DNA of 64,000 nucleotides from Campylobacter sp. RM5004 (GTDB lineage Bacteria; Campylobacterota; Campylobacteria; Campylobacterales; Campylobacteraceae): NCBI RefSeq assembly GCF_022369455.1, contig NZ_CP059599.1, positions 772,409 to 836,408 of the forward strand, read 5' to 3'. Shown piece by piece: positions 9,471 to 17,091 of this stretch (position 1 is its first letter; each line of letters starts with the position of its first letter). The notes under the pieces were generated by a model. It saw only the letters and a program-made list of their open reading frames with translations, ran no database searches and was not told where the DNA came from. The position numbers and the translations under genes were made by a program.

Positions 9471-9605
9471 ATGAGATTTTCTTTAATTGAGGACAAATTT
9501 TCTATTAACCATTATGATGATGGCCGTTGCCCTACTTGTGGTTTTCTTTATGATATTCATGGTAAATGTGAATGCGATGGTCCTGATGATGATGATTATG
9601 ATTAA
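9471..9605 (+). CDS. 44-aa cysteine-rich zinc-ribbon-like protein
   Basis: An unrecognised tiny protein of 44 residues with a strong AAGGAGAAGTAA ribosome site and its own promoter element and terminator, so probably real. CPTCG at 20-24 and CEC at 33-35 give four cysteines (C20, C23, C33, C35), a plausible zinc site; the tail is GPDDDDYD. No signal peptide. The segment CxxCGxxYxxxGKC aligns with modules in the 64-aa protein at 10618 (CxxCGxxYxxxxGEC and a second copy), so the two are relatives. Function unknown; a zinc-binding regulator or a small partner protein is possible. Confidence 0.7.
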   Translation: MRFSLIEDKFSINHYDDGRCPTCGFLYDIHGKCECDGPDDDDYD

Positions 9606-9619
9606 AAATAATTAGTATT

Positions 9620-9670
9620 AATACGCAAACTTTTAGCCAAACTTAATTTATTTGGCTAATTTTGCGTATT
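9620..9670 (+). terminator. Long two-part hairpin after the 44-aa gene
   Basis: Outer arms AATACGCAAA (9620-9629) and TTTGCGTATT (9661-9670) enclose inner arms TTAGCCAAA (9633-9641) and TTTGGCTAA (9651-9659), 14 bases after the stop. A strong terminator. Confidence 0.85.
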
Positions 9671-9714
9671 TTAAATAAGTCTTGATTTATTTAATATAAA
9701 GGAAAATATTTAAA

Positions 9715-10458
9715 ATGAAAAAAATATTAGCAATAATTACTTTATTAACAACTACTATAAATGCTGCTTATATAGGTACATCCAGTACTTTTACTAAACT
9801 TAAAATACAAAATCCTGAAGTAGATAAAATAGGCAGAATTAAAAATAACCATAATAATCTATATGATAGTTTTTATATAAAAATGTTTAAAGAATCATAT
9901 AATGATTTACCTATAGGATTTGAGATATCAATTGGTGGTTCTGGATACGAAAGCGATATAATGCATCCTGAAGGTGGAGTAAAAAAAGTAGGTTATGTAA
10001 AACAAATTCATTCAAACTTTAATTTAATGTTGGCTTATAGTTTATATAACGAATTTAGCTTGTTTAAAATCAAAACAAATTTATTATTTGGTTATACTCG
10101 TACTAAATTTAAATATCACCTTGAAAAGTATGAGCTGTTAGGATATAAAATTGTTAATTTAGCTAATGAAAAAGAAAGATTAAATGGTGTGATTTATGGT
10201 TTTGATTCTATGATTTTATTTGATACTCTTTATTTGGAATTTGATTTATATGATAGAAAATATTTTAAAAATAAATATATAAAATCATTTAATAAAACTA
10301 TAAAAACTCCTTTAGAATATAGTGCTACAATAGGCATTTATGATAATGAGTTATTTGGCTACAAGATAGGGTATAAAATAGGGTTAAAATATTTAAAACA
10401 ATCTACTATTTATAGCAATAGACATGCTTTAGGTTTTGATTTAGCAATTAGCTTTTAA
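9715..10458 (+). CDS. Putative outer-membrane beta-barrel protein
   Basis: 247 residues with a signal peptide (MKKILAIITLLTTTINA, cleavage likely before AYIG). The mature part has alternating hydrophobic/aromatic strands (for example NLMLAYSLYNEFSLF and KTNLLFGYTRTKF) and ends in ...DLAISF; a terminal Phe is the usual BAM recognition signal. About eight to ten strands look possible. No specific family is recognised. It sits alone between two Cys-rich small genes, with hairpins on both sides, so it is an independent transcript. Confidence 0.75.
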   Translation: MKKILAIITLLTTTINAAYIGTSSTFTKLKIQNPEVDKIGRIKNNHNNLYDSFYIKMFKESYNDLPIGFEISIGGSGYESDIMHPEGGVKKVGYVKQIHSNFNLMLAYSLYNEFSLFKIKTNLLFGYTRTKFKYHLEKYELLGYKIVNLANEKERLNGVIYGFDSMILFDTLYLEFDLYDRKYFKNKYIKSFNKTIKTPLEYSATIGIYDNELFGYKIGYKIGLKYLKQSTIYSNRHALGFDLAISF

Positions 10459-10469
10459 CTAATTGCTAA
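10441..10469 (+). terminator. Terminator overlapping the end of the barrel protein gene
   Basis: TTAGCAATTAG (10441-10451) pairs perfectly with CTAATTGCTAA (10459-10469); the stop codon is in the loop, so the last codons form the left arm. A T-rich stretch follows. Confidence 0.8.
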
Positions 10470-10539
10470 TTAATTTATTCTTCATAATTTTATCTTTTAA
10501 TTTATGTAAAATTTATAAATATCTCATTTTAATCAAGTT

Positions 10540-10560
10540 AAAAGACATAGTATGTCTTTT
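10540..10560. promoter_or_regulatory. Palindromic operator-like site upstream of the 64-aa Cys protein
   Basis: Perfect 21-base palindrome, AAAAGACATA around a central G with TATGTCTTTT. It corresponds base for base, except for two positions, to 9391-9411, and lies at nearly the same distance from the start codon. Confidence 0.7.
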
Positions 10561-10617
10561 GTATGTGTTAAAATATCAATACTTATTAAAGTAAGAATTT
10601 ATTTTTAAGGAGAAAAT

Positions 10618-10812
10618 ATGAGTTATATTTGTTCTTGTTGTGGTAGAGATTATTGTGGTTTTGCTGGAGAATGTGGTTATAGTCAAGAAGGGGTTCATGT
10701 ATATGTAAGAAAAAATTCTATTCCTGTATGTCGTTATTGTTGTGCGGAAGGAGAGTATATTTTTAAGGGGAAATGTAGAAATAGTCCATCTGGATATCAT
10801 CAAAGTATGTAA
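10618..10812 (+). CDS. 64-aa protein with two C-x2-C-x10/11-C-x7-H modules
   Basis: An unrecognised 64-residue protein with nine cysteines. Two successive modules are visible: C5-C8-C19-H27 and C38-C41-C53-H61, each CxxC, 10 or 11 residues, C, seven residues, H. That duplicated CCCH spacing suggests two structural zinc knuckles; C7, C13 and C42 are extra. No signal peptide. The TTTTTAAGGAGAAAAT ribosome site is strong. Related to the 44-aa protein at 9471 by module sequence and by shared promoter. No function can be assigned; a small zinc-dependent regulator is one reading, a toxin- or immunity-type small protein another. Confidence 0.75.
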   Translation: MSYICSCCGRDYCGFAGECGYSQEGVHVYVRKNSIPVCRYCCAEGEYIFKGKCRNSPSGYHQSM

Positions 10813-10845
10813 AGAGATTATTATTCATATTAGTTTATAATTTAG

Positions 10846-10876
10846 TGATACTTGCTAAAACAAACAGTAAGTATCA
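10846..10876 (+). terminator. Terminator after the 64-aa gene
   Basis: TGATACTTGCT pairs with AGTAAGTATCA with one mismatch around a nine-base loop, followed by a T-rich run. Confidence 0.75.
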
Positions 10877-10979
10877 TTATAGTAATTTTATTTATTTTTG
10901 TTTAGTTTAATAAATAAATGAAATTTTATTTTAAATTCTTTGGTTTGAAGGGTTTAAAATAAAATTATTAAGGAAAAAT

Positions 10980-11585
10980 ATGACACCATTAATCAAAATA
11001 AAAAGACCAACTTCAGAAGAAGTACAAAAATACACTATAGAAAAAGTTGATAAGCATTATGAATTACAAGAAGTTGCTTTAAATAAATTGTTTACTAAAA
11101 CTTATCCAAAAAATGATGATATAGATGATATTTTGATAAAAGCATCATCATTAAATGATTTTTATAGTACAAAAATTTTTTCAATTTTTCCTGTTGCTAA
11201 GCATATAAAAGATTTAAATATTGATAAGGGTTTAGAAGATGGGGATTTAAGTTTGGTTAGTAAGATAGCAAGTGTAAATATAAATGGAGTAAATAAAAAA
11301 TTTTATTCATTTGCTAGCAAATATTGCTCTCATCATAAGCCAGAAAAATTTCCCATATATGATTATTATGTAGACACTATGTTAAAATATTTTCAAAAAA
11401 TTGATAGTTTTTATAAGTCTAAAAAAATGGATTTAAAAAATTATGAGACTTTTTGTGATGTTATAAATGAGTTTATTAAATTTTATGGCTTAGGCAAGTT
11501 TAAAATCAAGCAAATTGATGTGTATTTGTGGCAATTAGGCAAAGCTGCGTTTCCAAGAAACTATAAAAAGAAAAGTAAGCAATGA
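10980..11585 (+). CDS. Hypothetical protein, possible HhH/OGG-like DNA-binding fold, partner of WYL regulator
   Basis: 201-residue cytoplasmic protein, no signal or membrane segment. The C-terminal half has a distinctive run: FYSFASKYCSHHKPEKFPIYD near 108-128, then YGLGKFKIKQIDVYLWQLGKAAFP near 170-193. The final LWQLGK pattern resembles ends of helix-hairpin-helix glycosylase-fold proteins sometimes found with defence genes; this is a weak resemblance, not an identification. It overlaps the downstream WYL-type regulator by four bases (ATGA), so the two are co-translated and phase variation downstream would leave this protein constant. Start preceded by AAGGAAAAAT. Confidence 0.65.
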   Translation: MTPLIKIKRPTSEEVQKYTIEKVDKHYELQEVALNKLFTKTYPKNDDIDDILIKASSLNDFYSTKIFSIFPVAKHIKDLNIDKGLEDGDLSLVSKIASVNINGVNKKFYSFASKYCSHHKPEKFPIYDYYVDTMLKYFQKIDSFYKSKKMDLKNYETFCDVINEFIKFYGLGKFKIKQIDVYLWQLGKAAFPRNYKKKSKQ

Positions 11586-12457
11586 GATTACCAAGTACAG
11601 GAGATTTGTTAGTAGAAAGAATAATTGAGATATTAATAAGACTTTATAACAAAGAGCGTTTTAGCAAAGCCGAACTAGCACTTGAATACGGAGTAAGTGA
11701 GCGAACCATTCAGCGTGATATTATGCAAAGATTAGGGCATTTATCTATTGCTAAAGATGATAGCGGTAGGTATTACATAAAAGATAGTAAGATTTTAAAA
11801 ACTTATAAAAACGACTATATAAATTTGTTAAAAAATATCATGGGGGGGGGGGTATTTGCAATTGATTTTATAGAAAATTTTTCTGAAAGTAAGTATTTTC
11901 CTATAAAGTTTCAGCCAATTAGTGATATGTATAATACGAGTGATTTTACTAACCTATGCAAGGCTATCATCTTTCAAAAAATCATAAAAGTAAATTACGA
12001 TAATAAACCAAGAACCTTAAAACCATATAAGCTTATAAGTCATTTAAGTGCATGGTATTTAGTAGCTACTGAAAATGATATTATAAAAACGTTTGCATTA
12101 TACAAGCTAAAGGCTATAAATATATGCAAAGATGAGTTTTTGCATGATAAAAAGGTCTTAGAAGAGCTTGAAAAAGATAGTGATTTTTTCTTTACTAGTT
12201 GTGATAGGATTGAAGTTATTTTAGAAGTTAGTAGCTTAGGAATAGAGTATTTTTTAAACCATAAAATCCTAGCAAATCAAGAAATCTTAGATAAAACTAG
12301 CGACAAACTTATAATCAGCACAATGGTAAGTTGTGATGATGAATTGCTTAGCGTTGTGTTTAGGTTTATACCTTATGTAAAAATTCTAGCTCCAAAAGAA
12401 TTAACTTCTAAAAATGAAAAAATAATACAAAAGTATTTAGAATATTTAAACCAATAA
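11582..12457 (+). CDS. WYL-domain transcriptional regulator, phase-variable
   Basis: 291 residues. An N-terminal winged HTH (about 8-55, with FSKAELALEYGVSERTIQRDI) is followed by a WYL domain at about 125-190 containing a literal AWYLVA, and a C-terminal WCX-like segment (205-291). WYL regulators bind small ligands or nucleic acids and often control defence systems (BrxR, CapW) or DNA-damage genes. An 11-G run at 11842-11852 lies between HTH and WYL and is read here as IMGGGVFAI, so the gene is in the ON frame; loss or gain of one G would cut off the WYL part. Co-transcribed with the gene at 10980. Confidence 0.88.
   Translation: MRLPSTGDLLVERIIEILIRLYNKERFSKAELALEYGVSERTIQRDIMQRLGHLSIAKDDSGRYYIKDSKILKTYKNDYINLLKNIMGGGVFAIDFIENFSESKYFPIKFQPISDMYNTSDFTNLCKAIIFQKIIKVNYDNKPRTLKPYKLISHLSAWYLVATENDIIKTFALYKLKAINICKDEFLHDKKVLEELEKDSDFFFTSCDRIEVILEVSSLGIEYFLNHKILANQEILDKTSDKLIISTMVSCDDELLSVVFRFIPYVKILAPKELTSKNEKIIQKYLEYLNQ
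11842..11852 (+). repeat. G11 homopolymer (phase-variation tract) inside the WYL regulator
   Basis: Eleven consecutive G at codons 88-90 plus flanks. In Campylobacter such tracts of eight or more G/C slip at high frequency. This length keeps the frame open. Confidence 0.95.
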
Positions 12458-12478
12458 TAATTTTAAGCCTTATAAAAT

Positions 12479-12496
12479 ATAAACAAAATTGTTTAT
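12479..12496 (+). terminator. Weak hairpin after the WYL gene
   Basis: ATAAACA and TGTTTAT arms around AAAT, extended by CTTATAAA/TTTATAAG, 20 bases after the stop. AT-only stem, so of modest strength. Confidence 0.45.
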
Positions 12497-12685
12497 AAGA
12501 ATAAAAAATAATTAATTTTATCTATTTAATTTTTATTAAATCTAGCCAATAAATTATCTAGTTTTATATGTTGATTTACTACTTATATTAAAATTTTAAT
12601 GTAATTAATTTTAGTAAAATAGAAAAGCTTTTATTATATTATTTATTTGATTATTTGAAAAATTGTCAGGTTATATTATAGCCTT

Positions 12686-12703
12686 AATTCCTATTTCAAA
12701 TTC
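12686..12703 (-). repeat. Dispersed 18-bp repeat upstream of the radical SAM gene
   Basis: Exact copy in minus orientation (AATTCCTATTTCAAATTC on plus), between the WYL regulator and the radical SAM gene. Confidence 0.9.
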
Positions 12704-12723
12704 TATTAATTTTAAGGATAAAT

Positions 12724-13602
12724 ATGAAGGTAATTTTTGGTCCAATTAATTCAAGAAGATTTAAAAAATCTTTAGGTATAGATTTAAGTCCTAATGAGAA
12801 ATGTTGCAATTTTGATTGCTTATATTGTGAGCTAGGAAAGGCAAAGATAAAGCACAAAAATGAAGCTAATTTAAGCGTTGAATATATTATAAGCGAACTA
12901 AAAAAGGCTTTAGATATTCATAAGGATTTAGACTATATTAGCATAAGTGCTAATGGAGAGCCTACTTTATATCCTAATTTAAAGGAATTAATTTTAGAAA
13001 TTAATAAAATTAAAAAAAATGCAAAATCACTAATCTTAAGCAATGCAAGCACTATTTTTGATGAAAATATTCAAAAAGCCTTATTAGAACTTGACGCTGT
13101 AAAACTTAGCCTTGATAGTGTAAATGAAAAAGTCTTTCGCAAGATTGATAGAAGCAACATAAATTTATCAAAAATAATTCAAGGAATTATTAATTTTAGT
13201 AATATTTATAAAGGCGAACTTGTTTTAGAATGCTTGGTTTTAGAAGGAATTAATGATAATAAAGAAGATTTTATAGCTTTAAATGAAATCTTAAAAAATA
13301 TAAAAGCTTCAAGACTTGATTTAGGCACTATTGATAGGCCAAGTGATTATGATGTAAAGGCTGTTAGTTTTGAAAAATTACAAGAATTAGCAAGCTTGCT
13401 TACTAATATTAATGTAAATATTATTTCAAGAACAATAAACGAAAAAATATATGATGATTTGCTAAAAACTTTAGAATTAAGACCGCTTAGCGAAGATGAA
13501 ATAAGCATAAATGATAAAGAATTATTAAAAGAATTGCTAGAAAAAAATATCGTTAAATTAGCAAAGATAAATGATATTAATTTTTACAAATTAAATAAAT
13601 GA
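12724..13602 (+). CDS. Radical SAM protein, COG0731-like
   Basis: 292 residues. Radical SAM cluster motif CxxxCxxC at C28, C32, C35 (CNFDCLYC) holds the 4Fe-4S cluster that cleaves S-adenosylmethionine; ISANGEPTLYPNL near 77-89 is the SAM-binding GGE-like region. The N-terminal GPINSRRFKKSLGIDLSP is typical of the COG0731 group, related to archaeal wyosine-tRNA enzymes, whose bacterial members have no settled substrate. The last 45 residues form a small charged C-terminal domain. Single-gene transcript, start set by TTAAGGATAAATATG. Confidence 0.85.
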   Translation: MKVIFGPINSRRFKKSLGIDLSPNEKCCNFDCLYCELGKAKIKHKNEANLSVEYIISELKKALDIHKDLDYISISANGEPTLYPNLKELILEINKIKKNAKSLILSNASTIFDENIQKALLELDAVKLSLDSVNEKVFRKIDRSNINLSKIIQGIINFSNIYKGELVLECLVLEGINDNKEDFIALNEILKNIKASRLDLGTIDRPSDYDVKAVSFEKLQELASLLTNINVNIISRTINEKIYDDLLKTLELRPLSEDEISINDKELLKELLEKNIVKLAKINDINFYKLNK

Positions 13603-13632
13603 AATTCCTAATTCAAATTCTTGAATTAGGAA
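13603..13632. repeat. Inverted dispersed repeat acting as bidirectional terminator
   Basis: An exact minus copy at 13603-13620 runs straight into a truncated plus copy; CCTAATTCAA (13607-13616) and TTGAATTAGG (13621-13630) form a 10-bp stem with a four-base loop. It occupies the 37-base gap between two convergent genes. Confidence 0.88.
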
Positions 13633-13639
13633 AGTTAAA

Positions 13640-14950
13640 TTAAATAGCAACTATCGTATAAACAATAGCAGCGATTATTGTAGGTAGTGCGTTTCTTTTT
13701 GCTAGTTCAATTGGATTTACTTTAGCGTAAGTAGCGCAAATAATAGCTGCACCAGCAATTGGGCTCATACTTCTTCCAAGACCTGCAACAGCCGTTACAA
13801 CTGAACCTAAATGAACTGGGTCAAGCCCTATATCAGCAGCTTTAATAGTAACTGATTGATTAAATGCAATTCCTGCTGCATCGCCACTTCCTGTAATTAA
13901 AGCAAGAGCAAAAGTTCCAACCGAACCAATAAATGTTGCAATGCTTGGATTTGATTTCATAAAATCAATTAATTGCTGAACAAATCCCATCGCATTAAGA
14001 CCTGCAACGAATATTCCTGCACAAATGATTATCCCATAAACATGAGAAAACCCTTCTCCCATACCAGCACAAAACTTCTTCATAACATCGCCAGCTTTTA
14101 CATCTTTAATGCAAGTAATAAATGCAAGTAATGAACCTATAATCATTGCATGACCGATTCCAACTTTTGGCACTTTAAGTGCAAAGCTTGCTTCATACCA
14201 TTCTTTAAAATGTGAATTGCTAAGAATTAAAAGTATAGCAACAGGAACAATAGGAACAATAGCTTTTATAGGATTAATTTTAAAGTTTTCATCATCATTT
14301 TCTAAATCTTCAGGAACATAACCTTTATATTCTTTAAGCACGATTCCAACTATCATTAATCCAATAGCACAAATAATCGCACTCATACCAAAATAAAATG
14401 CTTCATAATGAATAACTTCCATAACATCAACTTTACTAACTTCAGCAACGATATTTGTTTGATGATAGCCTGGGTTTAGGTTAGCACTTCCGTAAGTTCC
14501 TAATAAAACAGTTGAAGCTGCAAGTGCAGGATGAACTCCCATTCTCATAAGTAAAGGAATAATAACAGCACCAACAGCAGCAGAACAACCAGCAGCAGAT
14601 GTAACAGAAATATTAATAAAAGCAGTAATTAATACAGCACCAGGAACTAAGAAAATCCCTGCATATTTTAATACTTTAGATAGTGCATGGACTAAATGCT
14701 TATCACACGAAGTTAGCTTTAAAACATAAGCAAAACCCATTGCAGCTACGATAGGCTCAATTATATTTGCCTTTTTAATAGCTTTTGTAAAAGCTTCTAG
14801 TGCATCCATAGGAGCACCTGCGATAATACATAAAATCACACCACTTGTAAAAAGAACCATTCTTGATTCATGACGCTTGATTAAAAGAGTTATTGTTGCA
14901 ATAACTACGATTAAAGCAATAGCGATTTTAATCATTGCGAATGTACCCAT
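13640..14950 (-). CDS. dcuC: Anaerobic C4-dicarboxylate transporter, DcuC family
   Basis: 436-residue membrane carrier with about 12 hydrophobic segments. The pattern matches DcuC (C4-dicarboxylate uptake, mainly succinate efflux during fumarate respiration): an N-terminal helix, then a long conserved loop-helix region NISVTSAAGCSAAVGAVIIPLLMRMG near 113-138 and a second GSGDAAGIAFNQSV segment near 351-364. Start ATG at 14950 with AAGGAGAAATT. Transcribed alone. A related keto-acid or other dicarboxylate substrate is possible within the family. Confidence 0.82.
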   Translation of the reverse strand: MGTFAMIKIAIALIVVIATITLLIKRHESRMVLFTSGVILCIIAGAPMDALEAFTKAIKKANIIEPIVAAMGFAYVLKLTSCDKHLVHALSKVLKYAGIFLVPGAVLITAFINISVTSAAGCSAAVGAVIIPLLMRMGVHPALAASTVLLGTYGSANLNPGYHQTNIVAEVSKVDVMEVIHYEAFYFGMSAIICAIGLMIVGIVLKEYKGYVPEDLENDDENFKINPIKAIVPIVPVAILLILSNSHFKEWYEASFALKVPKVGIGHAMIIGSLLAFITCIKDVKAGDVMKKFCAGMGEGFSHVYGIIICAGIFVAGLNAMGFVQQLIDFMKSNPSIATFIGSVGTFALALITGSGDAAGIAFNQSVTIKAADIGLDPVHLGSVVTAVAGLGRSMSPIAGAAIICATYAKVNPIELAKRNALPTIIAAIVYTIVAI

Positions 14951-15171
14951 AATTTCTCCTTAAATTATTCAAAAAATAATAAATATTTTTTATGCTAATA
15001 CTAACTAAATCTCGTAAATTTTTAATAATAATAATGAAATTTAAAATAAAAGATAAAAATAGTATTATTTGATAAAATAGGCATTTAAAGTAAATTTATT
15101 AAAGTATTATTATATTTTGAGATTAATTTTTAATATAGTATTTTTATTTTTTAAATAATAATTATTATTCT

Positions 15172-15222
15172 ATTTCCTAATTCAAATTCTAGCTTTTTTG
15201 AGTGGAATTTGAATTAGGAATT
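15172..15222. repeat. Inverted pair of the dispersed repeat, 16-bp stem
   Basis: Minus copy 15172-15189 (one mismatch) and exact plus copy 15205-15222. TTCCTAATTCAAATTC pairs perfectly with its partner around a 15-base loop. It lies ten bases past the stop of the lipoprotein gene on the minus strand, as a terminator would. Confidence 0.9.
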
Positions 15223-15231
15223 TAGATTATT

Positions 15232-15597
15232 TTACATTTGTATAAACCATTTTCCATCTTTATTGTATAGCGATACATTTTCATCTATTTTAGTTCCATC
15301 TTTAAAGATTAAAGTAGTTGTTGCTTTTGCAGTATTTTCGGTTTTGTTTATTAGCTTTGTTTTTACTGATTTAAAACCACCATGTTGTTTTGCTTTTTCA
15401 CTAGCTGTTAAAACCATCATAGATACTTTGCCCTTTACTACTTCTTTGGTATATTGATTGTATTCAAAACACTCAACTACACTATCAACTTTTCCTTCAA
15501 AAACACCTTCAAAAAATTTATTAGCAATATCTTCAGGATTTGTTCCGCCACAAGCAACAAACAAAAATGCAACAATTGTTAATAATAATTTTTTCAT
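15232..15597 (-). CDS. Small lipoprotein, DUF4878-like
   Basis: 121 residues from the ATG at 15597, which has GAAAGGAAAATT before it; an ATG seven codons upstream has no ribosome site. Lipobox FVAC ends at Cys16, so it is lipid-anchored. The mature part (PEDIANKFFEGVFEGKVDSVVE... then a beta-rich KTKLINKTENTAKATTTLIFKDG...) fits the NTF2-like DUF4878 fold common in Campylobacter lipoproteins. Function unknown. Confidence 0.8.
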   Translation of the reverse strand: MKKLLLTIVAFLFVACGGTNPEDIANKFFEGVFEGKVDSVVECFEYNQYTKEVVKGKVSMMVLTASEKAKQHGGFKSVKTKLINKTENTAKATTTLIFKDGTKIDENVSLYNKDGKWFIQM

Positions 15598-15669
15598 AAT
15601 TTTCCTTTCAATAAGCAATAAAAAGTATTATATAAATTTTAATAAATAATTTATAAATTAAAGGTTTTT

Positions 15670-16233
15670 ATGAAAAAATTAATAATTTTAATTAATATTT
15701 TTATATTTTATTTATACTTTAATTTAAATATTTCTTCATTTAGCATTCCAAATAATTTAATGCTTGGAGATTTGATTTTAAGAGAAGGTATAGGAATTGA
15801 AAGTGAGCTAATAAAGTTAGCTACTAATTCAAAATACACTCACATAGGAATAATTTCTAGTATTAATCCAACTAAGATTCTTCATGCTACTTATGAAGAT
15901 TTTGGCTTTAGTGGGGTAGTTCAGTTTGATTTAAAGGACTTCTTAAATGGTGCTAAAGAAGTAAAAATTATAAGATTAAAAAATCTAAAAGATAAAGAAA
16001 AATTAATTAATGATTTAAAAGCTAAATTAAAAAGTGATTTTGTTTTAGACGAAAGCGAAAATGCTTTATATTGCACTACATATATTTATAATGATTTGAA
16101 AAAATATTTAAACATAAAGCTTAATAAGACTTATTTGGATTTACCTATTAATAAAGGTTATTATTTACTTCCTAGTGAGTTTTTAAAATTAGAGCATGAA
16201 GTAATTTTTGAAGAAAGGGATTATTTAAAATGA
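15670..16233 (+). CDS. YiiX-like permuted papain-fold hydrolase
   Basis: 187 residues with an N-terminal hydrophobic segment (uncleaved anchor or signal). GDLILREGIG near 33-42, KYTHIGIIS near 57-65 (catalytic His candidate) and LYCTTYIYNDL near 137-147 (Cys nucleophile candidate) match the order His then Cys of the YiiX/YebB branch of permuted NlpC/P60 enzymes, which act on cell-wall peptides or amide bonds. Overlaps a 41-aa lipoprotein gene by four bases, suggesting a two-gene operon. Confidence 0.78.
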   Translation: MKKLIILINIFIFYLYFNLNISSFSIPNNLMLGDLILREGIGIESELIKLATNSKYTHIGIISSINPTKILHATYEDFGFSGVVQFDLKDFLNGAKEVKIIRLKNLKDKEKLINDLKAKLKSDFVLDESENALYCTTYIYNDLKKYLNIKLNKTYLDLPINKGYYLLPSEFLKLEHEVIFEERDYLK

Positions 16234-16355
16234 GCGCAATTAAAATTCTTATAGCTATAATTTTCGCCCTTATTTTTACTGCTTGTAGTGAAAAGGACTT
16301 AATTATAACCGATATTGTTTTAAGAAGTTTATTGATATTTGAGCTTTATCGTTAA
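16230..16355 (+). CDS. 41-aa small lipoprotein
   Basis: ATG overlaps the stop of the YiiX-like gene (AATGA). The product is a signal sequence with lipobox FTAC (Cys19) and a mature part of only 23 residues. Its stop overlaps the convergent dapB stop by four bases. A short secreted lipopeptide coupled to a hydrolase; it may be a real mini-lipoprotein or the remnant of a longer one. Confidence 0.6.
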   Translation: MSAIKILIAIIFALIFTACSEKDLIITDIVLRSLLIFELYR

Positions 16356-17086
16356 TCTAAAAGCTCTTTTACAAAATCACTCATTGAATAATTTTTATTT
16401 TCTTTATTTACTAGCCATTTTGCTATTTTAATAGCACCTTTGGCAAAAATTATTCTAGAATTTGCATTATGAATTAGCTCTACGCTTTCATCATCTCCAT
16501 AAAATCCCACACTATGATAACCAGCAACACTACCACCCCTAAGACTTACAAGTCCTATTTCATTATCTTGTCTTTTTTGTGTTCTATTAAAACATATTGT
16601 GTGTTCTTTATTTAAAGCCTTATTTCTTGCTTCTTTTGCATTATTTGCTAAAGTTAAAGCTGTTCCACTTGGTGCATCGGCTTTATATTTGTGATGTTTT
16701 TCGTAGATTTCAATATCAAAATCTTTTAATGCCATTGCGGCAATTTTTGTTAGTTCGTTTAAAATCGCAACCCCTAAAGAAGTATTAGAAGCCCAAAAGA
16801 ACTTACCTTTATAATCTTTTGCTAGATTAAAATATTCATCGCTAAGTCCAGTAGTTCCTACAACTAAAGCAGGTGGATTTGCTAAAGAACTTGCTTTTTT
16901 TAATAACTCCATACTAGCAGTAGGTGCTGAAAAATCAATTATAACTTGAGCTTTAAATAACTCATCATAATTAGAATTTTCTTTAGTAAAAGTATAAATT
17001 AGATTAATATTTTCATCGTTTGAAGCTAGTTTTACTAGCTCAACGCCCATTCTACCATTTGCTCCGAATACTGCTAGATTTATCAT
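16352..17086 (-). CDS. dapB: 4-hydroxy-tetrahydrodipicolinate reductase DapB
   Basis: Reduces hydroxy-tetrahydrodipicolinate with NAD(P)H in the lysine/meso-diaminopimelate pathway. GANGRMGVELVKLA at 8-21 is the nucleotide-binding loop; EKHHKYKADAPSGTAL near 129-144 holds the catalytic His pair and Lys. 244 residues, normal for epsilon-proteobacteria. Begins five bases after trxA, so co-transcribed. Confidence 0.96.
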   Translation of the reverse strand: MINLAVFGANGRMGVELVKLASNDENINLIYTFTKENSNYDELFKAQVIIDFSAPTASMELLKKASSLANPPALVVGTTGLSDEYFNLAKDYKGKFFWASNTSLGVAILNELTKIAAMALKDFDIEIYEKHHKYKADAPSGTALTLANNAKEARNKALNKEHTICFNRTQKRQDNEIGLVSLRGGSVAGYHSVGFYGDDESVELIHNANSRIIFAKGAIKIAKWLVNKENKNYSMSDFVKELLD

Positions 17087-17091
17087 GGAGA

